From positions 1 through 32,677 of IMG/VR virus record IMGVR_UViG_3300036806_000298: a DNA stretch of 32,677 nt; one strand, given 5' to 3'. The notes below the pieces were generated by a model, which worked only from the letters and a program-made list of their open reading frames with translations, searched no databases and had not been told where the DNA came from. A program made the position numbers and the translations under genes. Positions 13,225 to 21,416 of the stretch are shown here, one piece after another (positions within the stretch are counted from its first letter, which is position 1; every line of letters starts with the position of its first letter). Source of the DNA: a virus.

Positions 13225-14115
13225 ATGGCCGAAGAAGTTGAAAAGAAACCCGATGAAACCGAAGCCGCGGCGGCCGTCGCCACGGAGCCGGACGATCCGT
13301 TTCCGGACATCGACTTCGGTGATCGCGACGAAGCGCCGGCCGAAGAGGAAGTCGTTGCCGAAGAGGCGGCCGCGCCGGTCATCGAGCATTCCCCGGAACT
13401 ACTCGACCAGGCCACGCGCTTGATGATTCCCGCGGATGAAGTCGCCGCGATGTCCTCGGACGAACTGCGCCGCCTCATCAAGCACGCGGATCGGGTGGGG
13501 CAGACCGTTTACAACGAGATGGCCGCGAAGAAGCCGGCCGAAACGAAACCCGCCGACAAACCGGCGCTCGCCGACGAACTGGCCGTTCTCGACGATCCCG
13601 AGAAGTACAACCAGGAACTCGTTCAGCCCCTGAAAGCGGTGTTGGTCAAACAAGCCAAAGAGAACGCGGCCCTGCTCAAGCGCTTGGAGCAACTCGAAGG
13701 CAAAACCGGCCAAACCGAGGCCCAAATGCTGCATTCCCGGCTGATGGTCGCCGCCGCCGAGATTTCGCCCGATCTTTTGAAGACCTTCGATCTCGGCACG
13801 AAGACCGGACAGGCCCGCTACCAGGAACTTCTCGACGAGATGGGCGTCAAGCAGCGGCACAACCGCACCTTGACCGAAAAACAGCTTCTCGCCAAAGCGG
13901 TCAAGGCGATGGAGTTGGTCACCGAGAAGCCGAGCGCCGCGGCCGCGGAAGTCGCCGAAAAGAAAAAACAGTGGTCGGAAGGCGCTCTTTCCCAGGGCAC
14001 GAGCCGCAAAGCCGCGAAGAGCGCATACGACGTCGTCGGCGAGATCATCGCCAAAGCGAACCGCGAAGCTCGCGGCAAGCCCGCAGCCAAACCGACCAAC
14101 GGGAGCGGCAAATAG
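13225..14115 (+). CDS. Candidate capsid scaffolding protein
   Basis: 296 aa, starting MAEEVEKKPDETEAAAA. Very acidic, low-complexity N-terminus (residues 1-60), then a long charged helical part with coiled coil (KAVLVKQAKENAALLKRLEQLEG) and a basic C-terminus rich in Lys/Ala (KANREARGKPAAKPTNGSGK). It ends 36 bases before the capsid gene. An acidic coiled-coil protein immediately 5' of the capsid gene is the standard scaffold arrangement; its basic C-terminus would bind the capsid subunit. GAGGATC precedes the ATG at 13225. Confidence 0.75.
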   Translation: MAEEVEKKPDETEAAAAVATEPDDPFPDIDFGDRDEAPAEEEVVAEEAAAPVIEHSPELLDQATRLMIPADEVAAMSSDELRRLIKHADRVGQTVYNEMAAKKPAETKPADKPALADELAVLDDPEKYNQELVQPLKAVLVKQAKENAALLKRLEQLEGKTGQTEAQMLHSRLMVAAAEISPDLLKTFDLGTKTGQARYQELLDEMGVKQRHNRTLTEKQLLAKAVKAMELVTEKPSAAAAEVAEKKKQWSEGALSQGTSRKAAKSAYDVVGEIIAKANREARGKPAAKPTNGSGK

Positions 14116-14151
14116 TCCGCCGCGAATTCATCCTTTTTGGAGGCCGAGACA

Positions 14152-15198
14152 ATGCCGTTCACCGTATTCCAGATCGCCGACATGATTACCGCGACCCTTT
14201 TCGACGAAAAGGACCATCGCCTTTCCGACCTGACACCGGACCTGCTCCGCAATTACGTGGCGGCCCGGCGATTGTTCACGGCCAGCAATAAGACGATGAT
14301 CGAGCAAGGCGGCAAGGCCGTCCGGTTCGACGTCAACGTCGCGCGCGGCAATGTCGCCGAATGGGTTCCGCCCTTCAAGGTGGAGCAAACGGCCATCGGC
14401 GACTCGATCCAACAGGGTAAGGACGAGATGCGATTCATCCGCACCTACTTCTCCTTCGACCAGATGGAAGAGGTTTTCAACAGCGGCAAATTCCAGATTG
14501 TGGACTACATCAAGAATCGGCATCAGAACGCGCTCATCGACATGACGCAGAAATGCGAAACCCAGTTCTGGGGCGAGACGGCGTACGCCGATCGAACGCT
14601 CAAGATGAACGGCATCTTGAACCTTCTGCCCTATGTTGCCACGGAAGGCTTCAACGGCACCTACGCCTCGGGCTACTCCAGCGTCCACGATCTCGATCCC
14701 ACGGTTTACGCGGGCTGGAAGTCCTACGGCGCGCCCTACGTCGCCATCACTCAAGACGACGTGGTCATCAAGATGCGCCGCGGCTGGTCGCGCACGCGCT
14801 TCGAGGCTCCGCTCGACGCCATGCTGATTCCGAACTACAAGGAAGCCGATCAGTACGGCCTTTACATGAACCTCGACACCGTCCAACAATTTGAGAATCA
14901 GCTTCGCTTGCAGAACGATTCCTTGGGCGATGACGTCGCCTACGAATCGGGCCGAGCGATGTTCAAGAACACGCCGTTGACGGACGTCGCCGCGCTCGAC
15001 TCGAACGCTCGCAATCCGATCTTCGGCATCAACTGGGGCTTGCTCGACGTCTATAAGCTCAAAGGTTGGTGGGATTATCCCATCGTGCAACCGGGGGCGA
15101 ATCAGCCTACTGTCGTCAACACGTTCATCTACCGCGCGCTGCAGCTCATCACCGAAGATCGTCGTCAACTCGGCTTCAACTTCGCTTTGGCGGCCTAA
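14152..15198 (+). CDS. Major capsid protein
   Basis: 348 aa, starting MPFTVFQIADMITATLFDE, with GGAGG 9 bases before the ATG at 14152. The protein has the size and layout of HK97-fold capsid subunits: helical N-arm, a beta-rich E-loop region (AVRFDVNVARGNVAEWVPPF), a long spine-helix-like segment (MRFIRTYFSFDQMEEVFNSG), aromatic-rich central domain and a C-terminal LINGLR-type strand region (LQLITEDRRQLGFNFALAA). Position after the scaffold candidate supports it. The fold assignment is inference. Confidence 0.82.
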   Translation: MPFTVFQIADMITATLFDEKDHRLSDLTPDLLRNYVAARRLFTASNKTMIEQGGKAVRFDVNVARGNVAEWVPPFKVEQTAIGDSIQQGKDEMRFIRTYFSFDQMEEVFNSGKFQIVDYIKNRHQNALIDMTQKCETQFWGETAYADRTLKMNGILNLLPYVATEGFNGTYASGYSSVHDLDPTVYAGWKSYGAPYVAITQDDVVIKMRRGWSRTRFEAPLDAMLIPNYKEADQYGLYMNLDTVQQFENQLRLQNDSLGDDVAYESGRAMFKNTPLTDVAALDSNARNPIFGINWGLLDVYKLKGWWDYPIVQPGANQPTVVNTFIYRALQLITEDRRQLGFNFALAA

Positions 15199-15231
15199 AC
15201 CCGAACTCTTCCGACTTCATGAGGATCGAAT

Positions 15232-16098
15232 ATGTCCACCGCAACTTATGGGCCGACATTCACGGCCGACACGAATCGCGAGCGTTCGGCGAACCTTTGG
15301 AATCAGGGCGGCGGCTGCCCGATCGAAAGCATTCGCAGCGGCCGCGTTAGCGGCGTCTATTTCGAGAACGATTACGCGAAAGTGCCGCTGCCTGGCACGC
15401 AAACGACGGAAATCAACGGCTTCGACGGCCTCAAATGGTTCAATACGGGCACGCCGAAGATCATCGGCGTCTCGACGATCAACTCAGTCGAAAAGGCCGG
15501 CGGTTTCCTGTCCGTGCCGCTCGACACCGACAACGACAGCGGCTCGTTCGGCCAAGCGAGTCCCAACTTCTTTCTGAGCGGTTCGATCAATACGTCGGGC
15601 AAGTTGTGGTTCGAGCACCGAATGTGCTTCACCGGCATCTTGACCAACGGTTTGGGTTGGATTTGCGGCTTGGCCGAAACCGACCTCTTTACGTTCGCTA
15701 CGGCTGTTCCGCTCAATGCCAGCGATGCCGTGACGGCCGACGGCGGCTTCATCGGTTTCAACAAGTTGGAGGACGGTCTCGGCGTCATCAACACTTGCAA
15801 AGCGGATCGGGCCGCGGCGGCGCCGACGAGCATCCAAGCGGCGGTCGGCTCCGTGGCCGCCTACGAGTTCTTCAAGCTCGGCATGTTCTACGATCCCAGC
15901 GATGCGACCAATACGATCCGGTTCTTCTTCAACGGTCTGCCGTGTTCGACGGTCATCAGCGCGGCGACGTTGGCGGCCTACACGTACATCGACGCGAACG
16001 CCTTGGGCTTCATCTTCGCTTCGGTGGCTGATTCCGCCGGAACGACGTCCGTGAGCTACCACGATTGGACGTCGATCTATCAGCTTCTTCCTTCGTGA
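15232..16098 (+). CDS. Lectin-like virion protein, possible head decoration or fibre
   Basis: 288 aa, starting MSTATYGPTFTADTNRERS. Mostly beta, Gly/Ser/Thr/Phe-rich, with stretches typical of concanavalin-A-like jelly rolls (GKLWFEHRMCFTG, WICGLAETDLFTF, YEFFKLGMFYDPSDATNTIRFFFNGLP). These folds bind sugars and occur in phage decoration and fibre proteins. It follows the capsid gene directly, which suits a decoration protein. GAGGATCG lies 6-7 bases before the ATG. Confidence 0.6.
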   Translation: MSTATYGPTFTADTNRERSANLWNQGGGCPIESIRSGRVSGVYFENDYAKVPLPGTQTTEINGFDGLKWFNTGTPKIIGVSTINSVEKAGGFLSVPLDTDNDSGSFGQASPNFFLSGSINTSGKLWFEHRMCFTGILTNGLGWICGLAETDLFTFATAVPLNASDAVTADGGFIGFNKLEDGLGVINTCKADRAAAAPTSIQAAVGSVAAYEFFKLGMFYDPSDATNTIRFFFNGLPCSTVISAATLAAYTYIDANALGFIFASVADSAGTTSVSYHDWTSIYQLLPS

Positions 16099-16105
16099 GA
16101 CGGAC

Positions 16106-16903
16106 ATGCCCGAATCGAGCCTGGCCGCGCCTTGGGACGAACTCCGCCAACGAGTCGCCTTCGACCGCGGCTACAATTCCGATAAGGCACAATGGACCGC
16201 CGAGCAAAAAACCATCCTGGAGATGGTGGTTCGCTCGGCGGCTCGCCTCTTTTACACGCCGCCCCCAAACGGCGAACCGCCGCACGAATGGACGTTCTTG
16301 CGGCCGAATTTCGAGTTGATTATTCCCGCCGATCAGGACGATATCGACCTGCCGGCCGACTTCGGGTTTCTCGTGGGCGATCTTTACTTCCTCGATCCGA
16401 CGACTTCTTGGGCGGTTCCCCTGCAGCGCAAGAACTCGGCGATGATTATGAAGTTCCGCCAGCACGCGCCGCTCATCAAGAGTCGGCCGGAATACTGCGC
16501 CACAGTGCCCAAGGGGCCTCCGGGCGTCCTCAAAGGCCAGCGGCAAATGCTGATGGTTTACCCGGTGCCCGTGCAGGATTACGCGATGCAAGGCCGTTAC
16601 TCGGTGCTTCCCGAAGCCCTCGATCCATCGCATCCCTATCCTTACGGTGGAGCGGCGCACTCGGAGACGTTGGTTCAAGCCTGCTTGGCGGCTTCGGAGC
16701 AACTGAATGGAACGCCGGGGCCGCACACGCAGCACTTTCGGGAATGCTTGGCGGCCTCGATCGAATACGACCGCCGGGTGGGAGCGACCTCGATCGACAA
16801 CCAAGACGGCCGGCGCTTTCAGCGAATGGGCCAAGACTGGCGGCGCGACGGCTTGACGTATCCGTTCCTCAGCGTGGCCACGTACAACGGGATGCACAAT
16901 TAA
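16106..16903 (+). CDS. Head-completion or neck adaptor protein candidate
   Basis: 265 aa, starting MPESSLAAPWDELRQRVAF. The TAEQKTILEMVVRSAARLFYTPP segment plus EHLVQ-like helices further on (HSETLVQACLAASEQLNG, HFRECLAASIEYDRRV) resemble the adaptor proteins that follow capsid genes in short-tailed phages and dock beneath the portal. Beta-rich middle (LIIPADQDDIDLPADFGFLVGD). No catalytic motif. Role inferred from order and helix pattern. Confidence 0.55.
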   Translation: MPESSLAAPWDELRQRVAFDRGYNSDKAQWTAEQKTILEMVVRSAARLFYTPPPNGEPPHEWTFLRPNFELIIPADQDDIDLPADFGFLVGDLYFLDPTTSWAVPLQRKNSAMIMKFRQHAPLIKSRPEYCATVPKGPPGVLKGQRQMLMVYPVPVQDYAMQGRYSVLPEALDPSHPYPYGGAAHSETLVQACLAASEQLNGTPGPHTQHFRECLAASIEYDRRVGATSIDNQDGRRFQRMGQDWRRDGLTYPFLSVATYNGMHN

Positions 16904-16912
16904 GGAGCGACC

Positions 16913-17770
16913 ATGACCGCGAACAAAATCGGCAACACCTTGTACTTGGCGCAGACCGAAATTCACGATCCGGGCGACGCCGGCACGATCTCCGTGGATC
17001 AATCGCTGGCGATTTGCAACCTCGTGTCGGCGGGGGCCGAGACGCGAACCTTGCCGCTGCCCTATCGCGAGGGCGTCATTATCACCTTTTTCGCGCGCAC
17101 GATTGCCGGGACGATCACGCTGACGGTGACGGGCGGCATTGACCTTAACGGTACGACGACCTTCGCGTTCACGGCGGTCGATCAATTTCTGGTCCTCGAA
17201 TCCTTCAAGAAAGCAGACGGTACGCTCATTTGGCTCAAAATTTCGGATTATACCATCGGAGCGCTTGCTTCGGGCCTCGGCCTCGACGGACTTCTCGCCA
17301 CTGCGGCGGAGATCAACGCCATTGCCGATGTGTCCGCCCGAATCGTCGCCACCGGCGTTTCGGCTACCACCCTTTCCGTGACTGCAACGCAACATGGAGG
17401 TCGTATCATCAGCGTCAATACAACCGTGCCGATCGCGCTCACTTTGCCTCAATCGCTCGGAACTGGAAACCGCTACGAGATCATCATTGCCACTCTGGCC
17501 ACGGCGACGCCGCATACGATCAAAGTCGCGAACGCAACGGATATTTTGGCCGGCATTTCGCTTGTCGCCCAAACCGACACGGCGCAAGTGAACGGATTTT
17601 TGACGACGGCGACGGACGACACGATCAGTCTCAATGGAACGACGAAGGGCGGAATCGTCGGCGACAAAATCGTCATCGTCGATATCGCGACGGGAGTTTT
17701 CCAGGTGACCGCGACGGTCGGATCGTCGGGCACGGTCGTTACTCCGTTTTCGGCAACGGTGGGCAGTTAA
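16913..17770 (+). CDS. Beta-rich virion structural protein
   Basis: 285 aa, starting MTANKIGNTLYLAQTEIHD, with AAGGAG before the ATG. Repetitive Thr/Ala/Val/Gly beta strands (TLTVTGGIDLNGTTTFAF, TTLSVTATQHGGRIISVN, GTTKGGIVGDKIVIVD) suggest a beta-solenoid or sandwich. Possible head fibre or tail component; nothing more specific is visible. Confidence 0.55.
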   Translation: MTANKIGNTLYLAQTEIHDPGDAGTISVDQSLAICNLVSAGAETRTLPLPYREGVIITFFARTIAGTITLTVTGGIDLNGTTTFAFTAVDQFLVLESFKKADGTLIWLKISDYTIGALASGLGLDGLLATAAEINAIADVSARIVATGVSATTLSVTATQHGGRIISVNTTVPIALTLPQSLGTGNRYEIIIATLATATPHTIKVANATDILAGISLVAQTDTAQVNGFLTTATDDTISLNGTTKGGIVGDKIVIVDIATGVFQVTATVGSSGTVVTPFSATVGS

Positions 17771-17781
17771 GGGAGATCGCC

Positions 17782-18483
17782 TTGGAATCTTGCCAAAAAG
17801 CCTTCGACATCGAAGGCTTGTCTCTGATGATCGCGACGCCCGTCATTGGAATGCTCGATCCGCGCTGCGCAATGTCGCAAATGGCCACAGTGACGGAACT
17901 TTTGCGACGTGGCATTCCATGCGAATTCGAGATGCTGGTTAGCTGCTCGTTGTTGGAAAAGGCACGCTCGATTATCGTCGAAAAATTTCTGGCGAGCCGC
18001 CACAATCGGTTGTTGATGCTCGACGCGGATCAGACTTTTGCGCCCAAGGATGTGTTGCGGCTCTTAGCGCTTTCAACGGAATTGCCCGTCGTTTGCGGCG
18101 CTTATCCCGCCAAGCTTGATCCGCCGACATTCATGGTGGCGACAGACCGCCAGATTCTTGAACCGGGGCCATTGGGGACTGTAAAAGTGGATGGCGTTGG
18201 CCTCGGTTTTGCAATGTTCGACCGGAGAGTTCTCGTTCAATTGGAGGCCGTGGCTCCCAGGGTCTTCTACGATGGCGATCCGATTTCGCACCCGATGATG
18301 TTTAGCACGTCGATTCGTGAGGACATGCGCTTCATGGGCGAGGACATGACATTCTTCGCGAACGTGCGGTCGCTCGGTTATGACGTCCTAGTCGATCCGT
18401 CTCTCGAAATTGGCCATGTCGGCATGAAAGAGTACAAGGCTCTTCTGCCGGCAACCAAAGAGGTCGAAAGGCACGCCGCATAA
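17782..18483 (+). CDS. GT-A type glycosyltransferase
   Basis: 233 aa. It starts at TTG 17782 with GGGAGA 6 bases upstream; the first ATG (17827) would cut into the fold. Seen: LSLMIATPVIG beta strand, a hydrophobic RLLMLDADQTFAP with Asp81-x-Asp83 (metal/nucleotide-sugar binding), LGFAMFDRRV, and GEDMTFFANVRSLGYDV with GHVG at residues 211-214, the acceptor-side ED and the late His typical of family-2-like GT-A enzymes. Such enzymes transfer a sugar from a nucleotide sugar. In this virion operon it could glycosylate virion proteins or alter the host surface against superinfection. No membrane segment. Confidence 0.8.
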   Translation: MESCQKAFDIEGLSLMIATPVIGMLDPRCAMSQMATVTELLRRGIPCEFEMLVSCSLLEKARSIIVEKFLASRHNRLLMLDADQTFAPKDVLRLLALSTELPVVCGAYPAKLDPPTFMVATDRQILEPGPLGTVKVDGVGLGFAMFDRRVLVQLEAVAPRVFYDGDPISHPMMFSTSIREDMRFMGEDMTFFANVRSLGYDVLVDPSLEIGHVGMKEYKALLPATKEVERHAA

Positions 18484-18496
18484 AGAGGTGGCAACG

Positions 18497-18652
18497 ATGA
18501 AGAAGCATCCTGGCTTCAAAGCGGTGCAAAGCAAGATCGCCAAGCAGTACGGCGGCAACATGAAGAAGGCGGGCGCAATCCTGGCCGCTCAGACAAGGAA
18601 AGCCGGCGCGCACGCGAGAAAGGTGAATCCCCGGCTTGGGAGGGTCAAGTAA
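18497..18652 (+). CDS. Tiny basic phage protein, type 1
   Basis: 51 aa, starting MKKHPGFKAVQSKIAKQYGG. Nearly all Lys, Arg, Ala and Gly, ending VNPRLGRVK. The pattern of a short amphipathic helix (KAGAILAAQTRKAGAHARK) is common among tiny phage proteins of unknown role. AAAGAGG lies about 6 bases before the ATG. The stop overlaps the next start as TAATG. Confidence 0.65.
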   Translation: MKKHPGFKAVQSKIAKQYGGNMKKAGAILAAQTRKAGAHARKVNPRLGRVK

Positions 18653-18792
18653 TGCCGGCCAAAAGTCAGGCGCAACGGGGCTATCTCGCTGCCCATTTCG
18701 GCGTCGCCTGGATGAAGAAACACGGCTTCGCGAACAAAGGAAAGCTGCCGGCGCGAGTTCGGCCGAAGGCGAAGAAGAGAAAGAAAGGCTAA
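18652..18792 (+). CDS. Tiny basic phage protein, type 2 (MPAKSQAQ family)
   Basis: 46 aa, starting MPAKSQAQRGYLAAHFG and ending KKRKKG. It begins in the TAATG overlap of the previous gene. The MPAKS-x-AQ start and GYLAAHFG-x-x-WMKKHGFANKGKLP layout are shared by small proteins of many phages (MPAKSKAQ type). Function unknown; strongly basic, may bind nucleic acid. Confidence 0.65.
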   Translation: MPAKSQAQRGYLAAHFGVAWMKKHGFANKGKLPARVRPKAKKRKKG

Positions 18793-18793
18793 C

Positions 18794-19003
18794 ATGCAAG
18801 CGAACGGGACTCAAATAACCGCGCAAATCCAAATCACGCTGCTCTCGAACGGGCAGATGCAGTTCGGCATGAACGTCCCTTCGCGGTTCGTGTTCAACGC
18901 CATGATGGAGACCGCGAAGCAAAATGGTCTTGCGCAGCTCCACGAGGCCGAGAGCCGCAAAGTCGCTCTGCCTGAACCCGACATTAGCCGCTTGAAAATC
19001 TAA
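18794..19003 (+). CDS. Small protein, function unknown
   Basis: 69 aa, starting MQANGTQITAQIQITLLSNG, one base after the previous stop, with AGAAAGGC upstream. Beta-like first half and a helical second half (FNAMMETAKQNGLAQLHEAE). No family recognised. Confidence 0.5.
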   Translation: MQANGTQITAQIQITLLSNGQMQFGMNVPSRFVFNAMMETAKQNGLAQLHEAESRKVALPEPDISRLKI

Positions 19004-19012
19004 AGGACCGCC

Positions 19013-19597
19013 ATGAAGCGCACCTCGCCACTCTCGAAGGCCTATGTCACGAATACGACCTCCGCGTCGTTTCCGTCCGACGTGCCGACTGTCACGGAGC
19101 CACTGGGCGTGAACGCGGGCGAGGCCGGCTCGGGAATCTTCAATCTCGTGCCGGGCGGCAGGGGCTTGGTTCCCGAATGGCTGCTCGTGTCGTTCTTCGG
19201 CGCCGGCAGCGATAATAACACGTTCGATTCGCGAATCATCGGCTGGGACCGGATCGGCAGTAGCCCGAATAACGTGCTTTGGGTTCCCAGGATTCTCGCC
19301 TCATTGAGTTGCACCGTTTCGGCGATGGTTGGAGTCGCCGGTCAACAGGTCGTCGATACGGACCGATTCGTCGATACCATCGTCGTCAATTCGGTCGCGC
19401 CGCAACCGTTCTATCCCGGCGTTGATGGCACGCCAGCGGCCTTCTACCGCGGCACGATCAAAGTGTTCTCGCCGGCGAACGATCTAATGGCGTGGGCGCT
19501 CGTGCCGCTCTACGGCTGCGAGAAGATTCAATTCGATTTCGATATGACCGGCGCTACGAACGGGAACGCTCTGTTCCGGTTCCTCCGCAAAGAGTAA
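19013..19597 (+). CDS. Putative virion protein, function unknown
   Basis: 194 aa, starting MKRTSPLSKAYVTNTTSAS. Beta-rich, no obvious repeats (GRGLVPEWLLVSFFGAGSD, TIVVNSVAPQPFYPGVDG, IKVFSPANDLMAWALVPL). AAAGGA precedes the ATG at 19013. It lies in the virion operon and has the composition of a soluble structural protein. Confidence 0.55.
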   Translation: MKRTSPLSKAYVTNTTSASFPSDVPTVTEPLGVNAGEAGSGIFNLVPGGRGLVPEWLLVSFFGAGSDNNTFDSRIIGWDRIGSSPNNVLWVPRILASLSCTVSAMVGVAGQQVVDTDRFVDTIVVNSVAPQPFYPGVDGTPAAFYRGTIKVFSPANDLMAWALVPLYGCEKIQFDFDMTGATNGNALFRFLRKE

Positions 19598-19641
19598 TTG
19601 CTGCATCAAGCACACTTTACAAACCCCACGGAGGAGAGATC

Positions 19642-20178
19642 ATGACCGCGGACAATCCCGAGCCGATGTGGAGCGCGCTAATGGCGATCGGAGTCGCCTT
19701 CACGTCTCTCATGACGGTCATCAACAGCTACATGACGCGCAAGGCCGCCAACAGCATCGATACGAAGATCGAGAAAGTCGATACGAAACTCGAAAAGAAC
19801 ACGGAAGTTAGCAATGCCGCTGCGACAAGCTCGGCAAGCGCGGATGAGAAAGCGACCGTCGCCGTCGCCGTTAGCAAAGCGACGAAAGAGGAACTGGCCG
19901 CGAAAGTCGATCATGCGAACGACATGCTCAACGGCCATACGCAAGACTTGATCGAAGCGGCCCGCAAGGCAGCTTACGCGAGCGGCCTCATGGACGGATC
20001 GAAAGTCCAAGAGGTCGTCACCGAGCGAGTTCAAAAACTCGAAGACGGACAAGAGACTTTGCAACAAGGGCATGAAATTTTGAAGCAAGGCCAAGTCGAG
20101 ATCAAAAAAGCGGTCGATAAGAACACGGAAATGGTCAACGTGCTGACGACCGAGATCAAGAAGCAATCCAAATACTGA
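19642..20178 (+). CDS. Membrane-anchored coiled-coil protein; holin- or spanin-like candidate
   Basis: 178 aa, starting MTADNPEPMWSALMAIGVAF. One hydrophobic segment (about residues 9-32) is followed by a long heptad-like coiled coil (DTKIEKVDTKLEKNTEV, QKLEDGQETLQQGHEILKQGQ). GGAGGAGAG is upstream of the ATG. A short N-terminal membrane anchor plus coiled coil fits a lysis accessory such as an i-spanin or antiholin, or a tail-associated protein. The lysis reading is inference from layout next to the peptidase. Confidence 0.5.
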   Translation: MTADNPEPMWSALMAIGVAFTSLMTVINSYMTRKAANSIDTKIEKVDTKLEKNTEVSNAAATSSASADEKATVAVAVSKATKEELAAKVDHANDMLNGHTQDLIEAARKAAYASGLMDGSKVQEVVTERVQKLEDGQETLQQGHEILKQGQVEIKKAVDKNTEMVNVLTTEIKKQSKY

Positions 20179-20188
20179 GAGGCAAGCC

Positions 20189-21409
20189 GTGAAGAAGATT
20201 ATCGCTTGTTTACTATTCCTGTCCGTCTTCGCGGGGTTTCTTCCGGAGGCTCCTACTCAACCCGGCAAGGTTCCGCCGCCGCCGATGTTCCCGCGCGGCG
20301 CCAGGCCGACGCCGTTCCCGAAAATCATCGCCGCCATCAAATCCGAAAAAGCGAAGATTTTCCGGGCGTCGGCGCCGCCGCCGAAGGTGATCGTCGTGCC
20401 GCCGCGACTGAGCTATTGGGGCAACAACCAGTACGGCGATTGCGTCACGGCCGAGAGCGTCTTCGCGATTGCCGGCTATTCGACTTACATCGGCATCGAC
20501 GAGATTTTCGTTACCGATTCGGCGACGACGTCTTGGGCGAACTCGCACGGATTTTTGAACGGGGCCGAGTTGCTCGAAGTGATTCAGGCGATGGGATCGG
20601 ATGGCATCAAAGATGAGAAAGGCACGCTTCGAAAGGCGGGCACGCCGTCTTCGGTCGATTTCAGCGTCGATGCCACTCTGCAATCGGCCATTGCCCAAGG
20701 CCCGGTGTCCATCGCGATTGATTCCAGCGGCCTTCCGTCCGGCGCCGGCAACAAAAGCGGCTTCTACGCTTTCGGCGGCAATTCGCACCGCAACTACGAC
20801 CATTGCGTGAGCTTGTGTGGCTACGGGCCGACTGCCGATCTCTTCAAAGCCCTCAACGTTTCGCCACCGTCGAACGCCCCGGCAGCGGGCTATCTGCTCT
20901 ACACCTGGAGTACGATTGGTGTGGTCGATCACGCCTGGTTGATGGCAAACACGACGGAAGCCTGGGTTCGAAACCCGACGACGACCGGCTTGACCCCGGC
21001 GCCGTCGCCGCCGGGCGCGATCACGGTGTCCATTGCTGATTCGAACGGCGCGATGCAAGTGCCGATGAAGTTCTCGCCGACGGCCTCAGGGGGAGTGTCG
21101 CCGTACATCTTCCTGTTTTCTTACGGCGACGGGATTCAAGACGCCGCAGGCACGCACACCTACGCCGCCGCCGGCTCGTACACCGTCAACGTGTCCGCAG
21201 TTGATAGCAAAGGGCAAGTTGGCCAAGGGACGTGTACCGCGACGGTCGGCACGACGCCGCTTCCGCCGACGCCGGGGCCGACTCCGGCGGGCGCGGGAAC
21301 GATCTCGTGGACCGTCAATGGGCAAACGAGCCAATATGAGCTCTTCCCAGTCGGAAGCAGGGATGCGCTGAAGAAACTTCAAGACCTCATCGGCTCCAGT
21401 TCCAAATAG
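20189..21409 (+). CDS. Secreted papain-like cysteine peptidase with PKD domain
   Basis: 406 aa; GTG start at 20189, with GAGG upstream. Residues 1-20 form a signal peptide (KKIIACLLFLSVFAGFL). A Pro-rich stretch to about 75 precedes a C1-like catalytic domain: WGNNQYGDCVTAES with Gln81 and Cys85 in oxyanion/nucleophile positions, and NYDHCVSLCGYG with His205. Residues about 277-350 form a PKD-like beta domain (FSYGDGIQDAAGTHTYAAAGSYTVNV). The C-terminus ends in a short helical tail (GSRDALKKLQDLIG). Family knowledge: C1 peptidases hydrolyse peptide bonds; PKD domains bind surfaces. It may act on the host envelope during lysis or entry. Catalytic residues are by pattern only; the canonical CGSCW is not present. 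Confidence 0.65.
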   Translation: MKKIIACLLFLSVFAGFLPEAPTQPGKVPPPPMFPRGARPTPFPKIIAAIKSEKAKIFRASAPPPKVIVVPPRLSYWGNNQYGDCVTAESVFAIAGYSTYIGIDEIFVTDSATTSWANSHGFLNGAELLEVIQAMGSDGIKDEKGTLRKAGTPSSVDFSVDATLQSAIAQGPVSIAIDSSGLPSGAGNKSGFYAFGGNSHRNYDHCVSLCGYGPTADLFKALNVSPPSNAPAAGYLLYTWSTIGVVDHAWLMANTTEAWVRNPTTTGLTPAPSPPGAITVSIADSNGAMQVPMKFSPTASGGVSPYIFLFSYGDGIQDAAGTHTYAAAGSYTVNVSAVDSKGQVGQGTCTATVGTTPLPPTPGPTPAGAGTISWTVNGQTSQYELFPVGSRDALKKLQDLIGSSSK

Positions 21410-21416
21410 GTGTTAC

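Noticed and set aside
14128-15168. Minus-strand ORF of 346 aa opposite the capsid gene
   Set aside because: Antisense frame created by codon bias of the capsid gene; composition is His/Val/Arg-rich without a fold pattern.
16010-17587. Minus-strand ORF of 525 aa
   Set aside because: Spans two rightward virion genes in antisense, very Arg-rich; a shadow.
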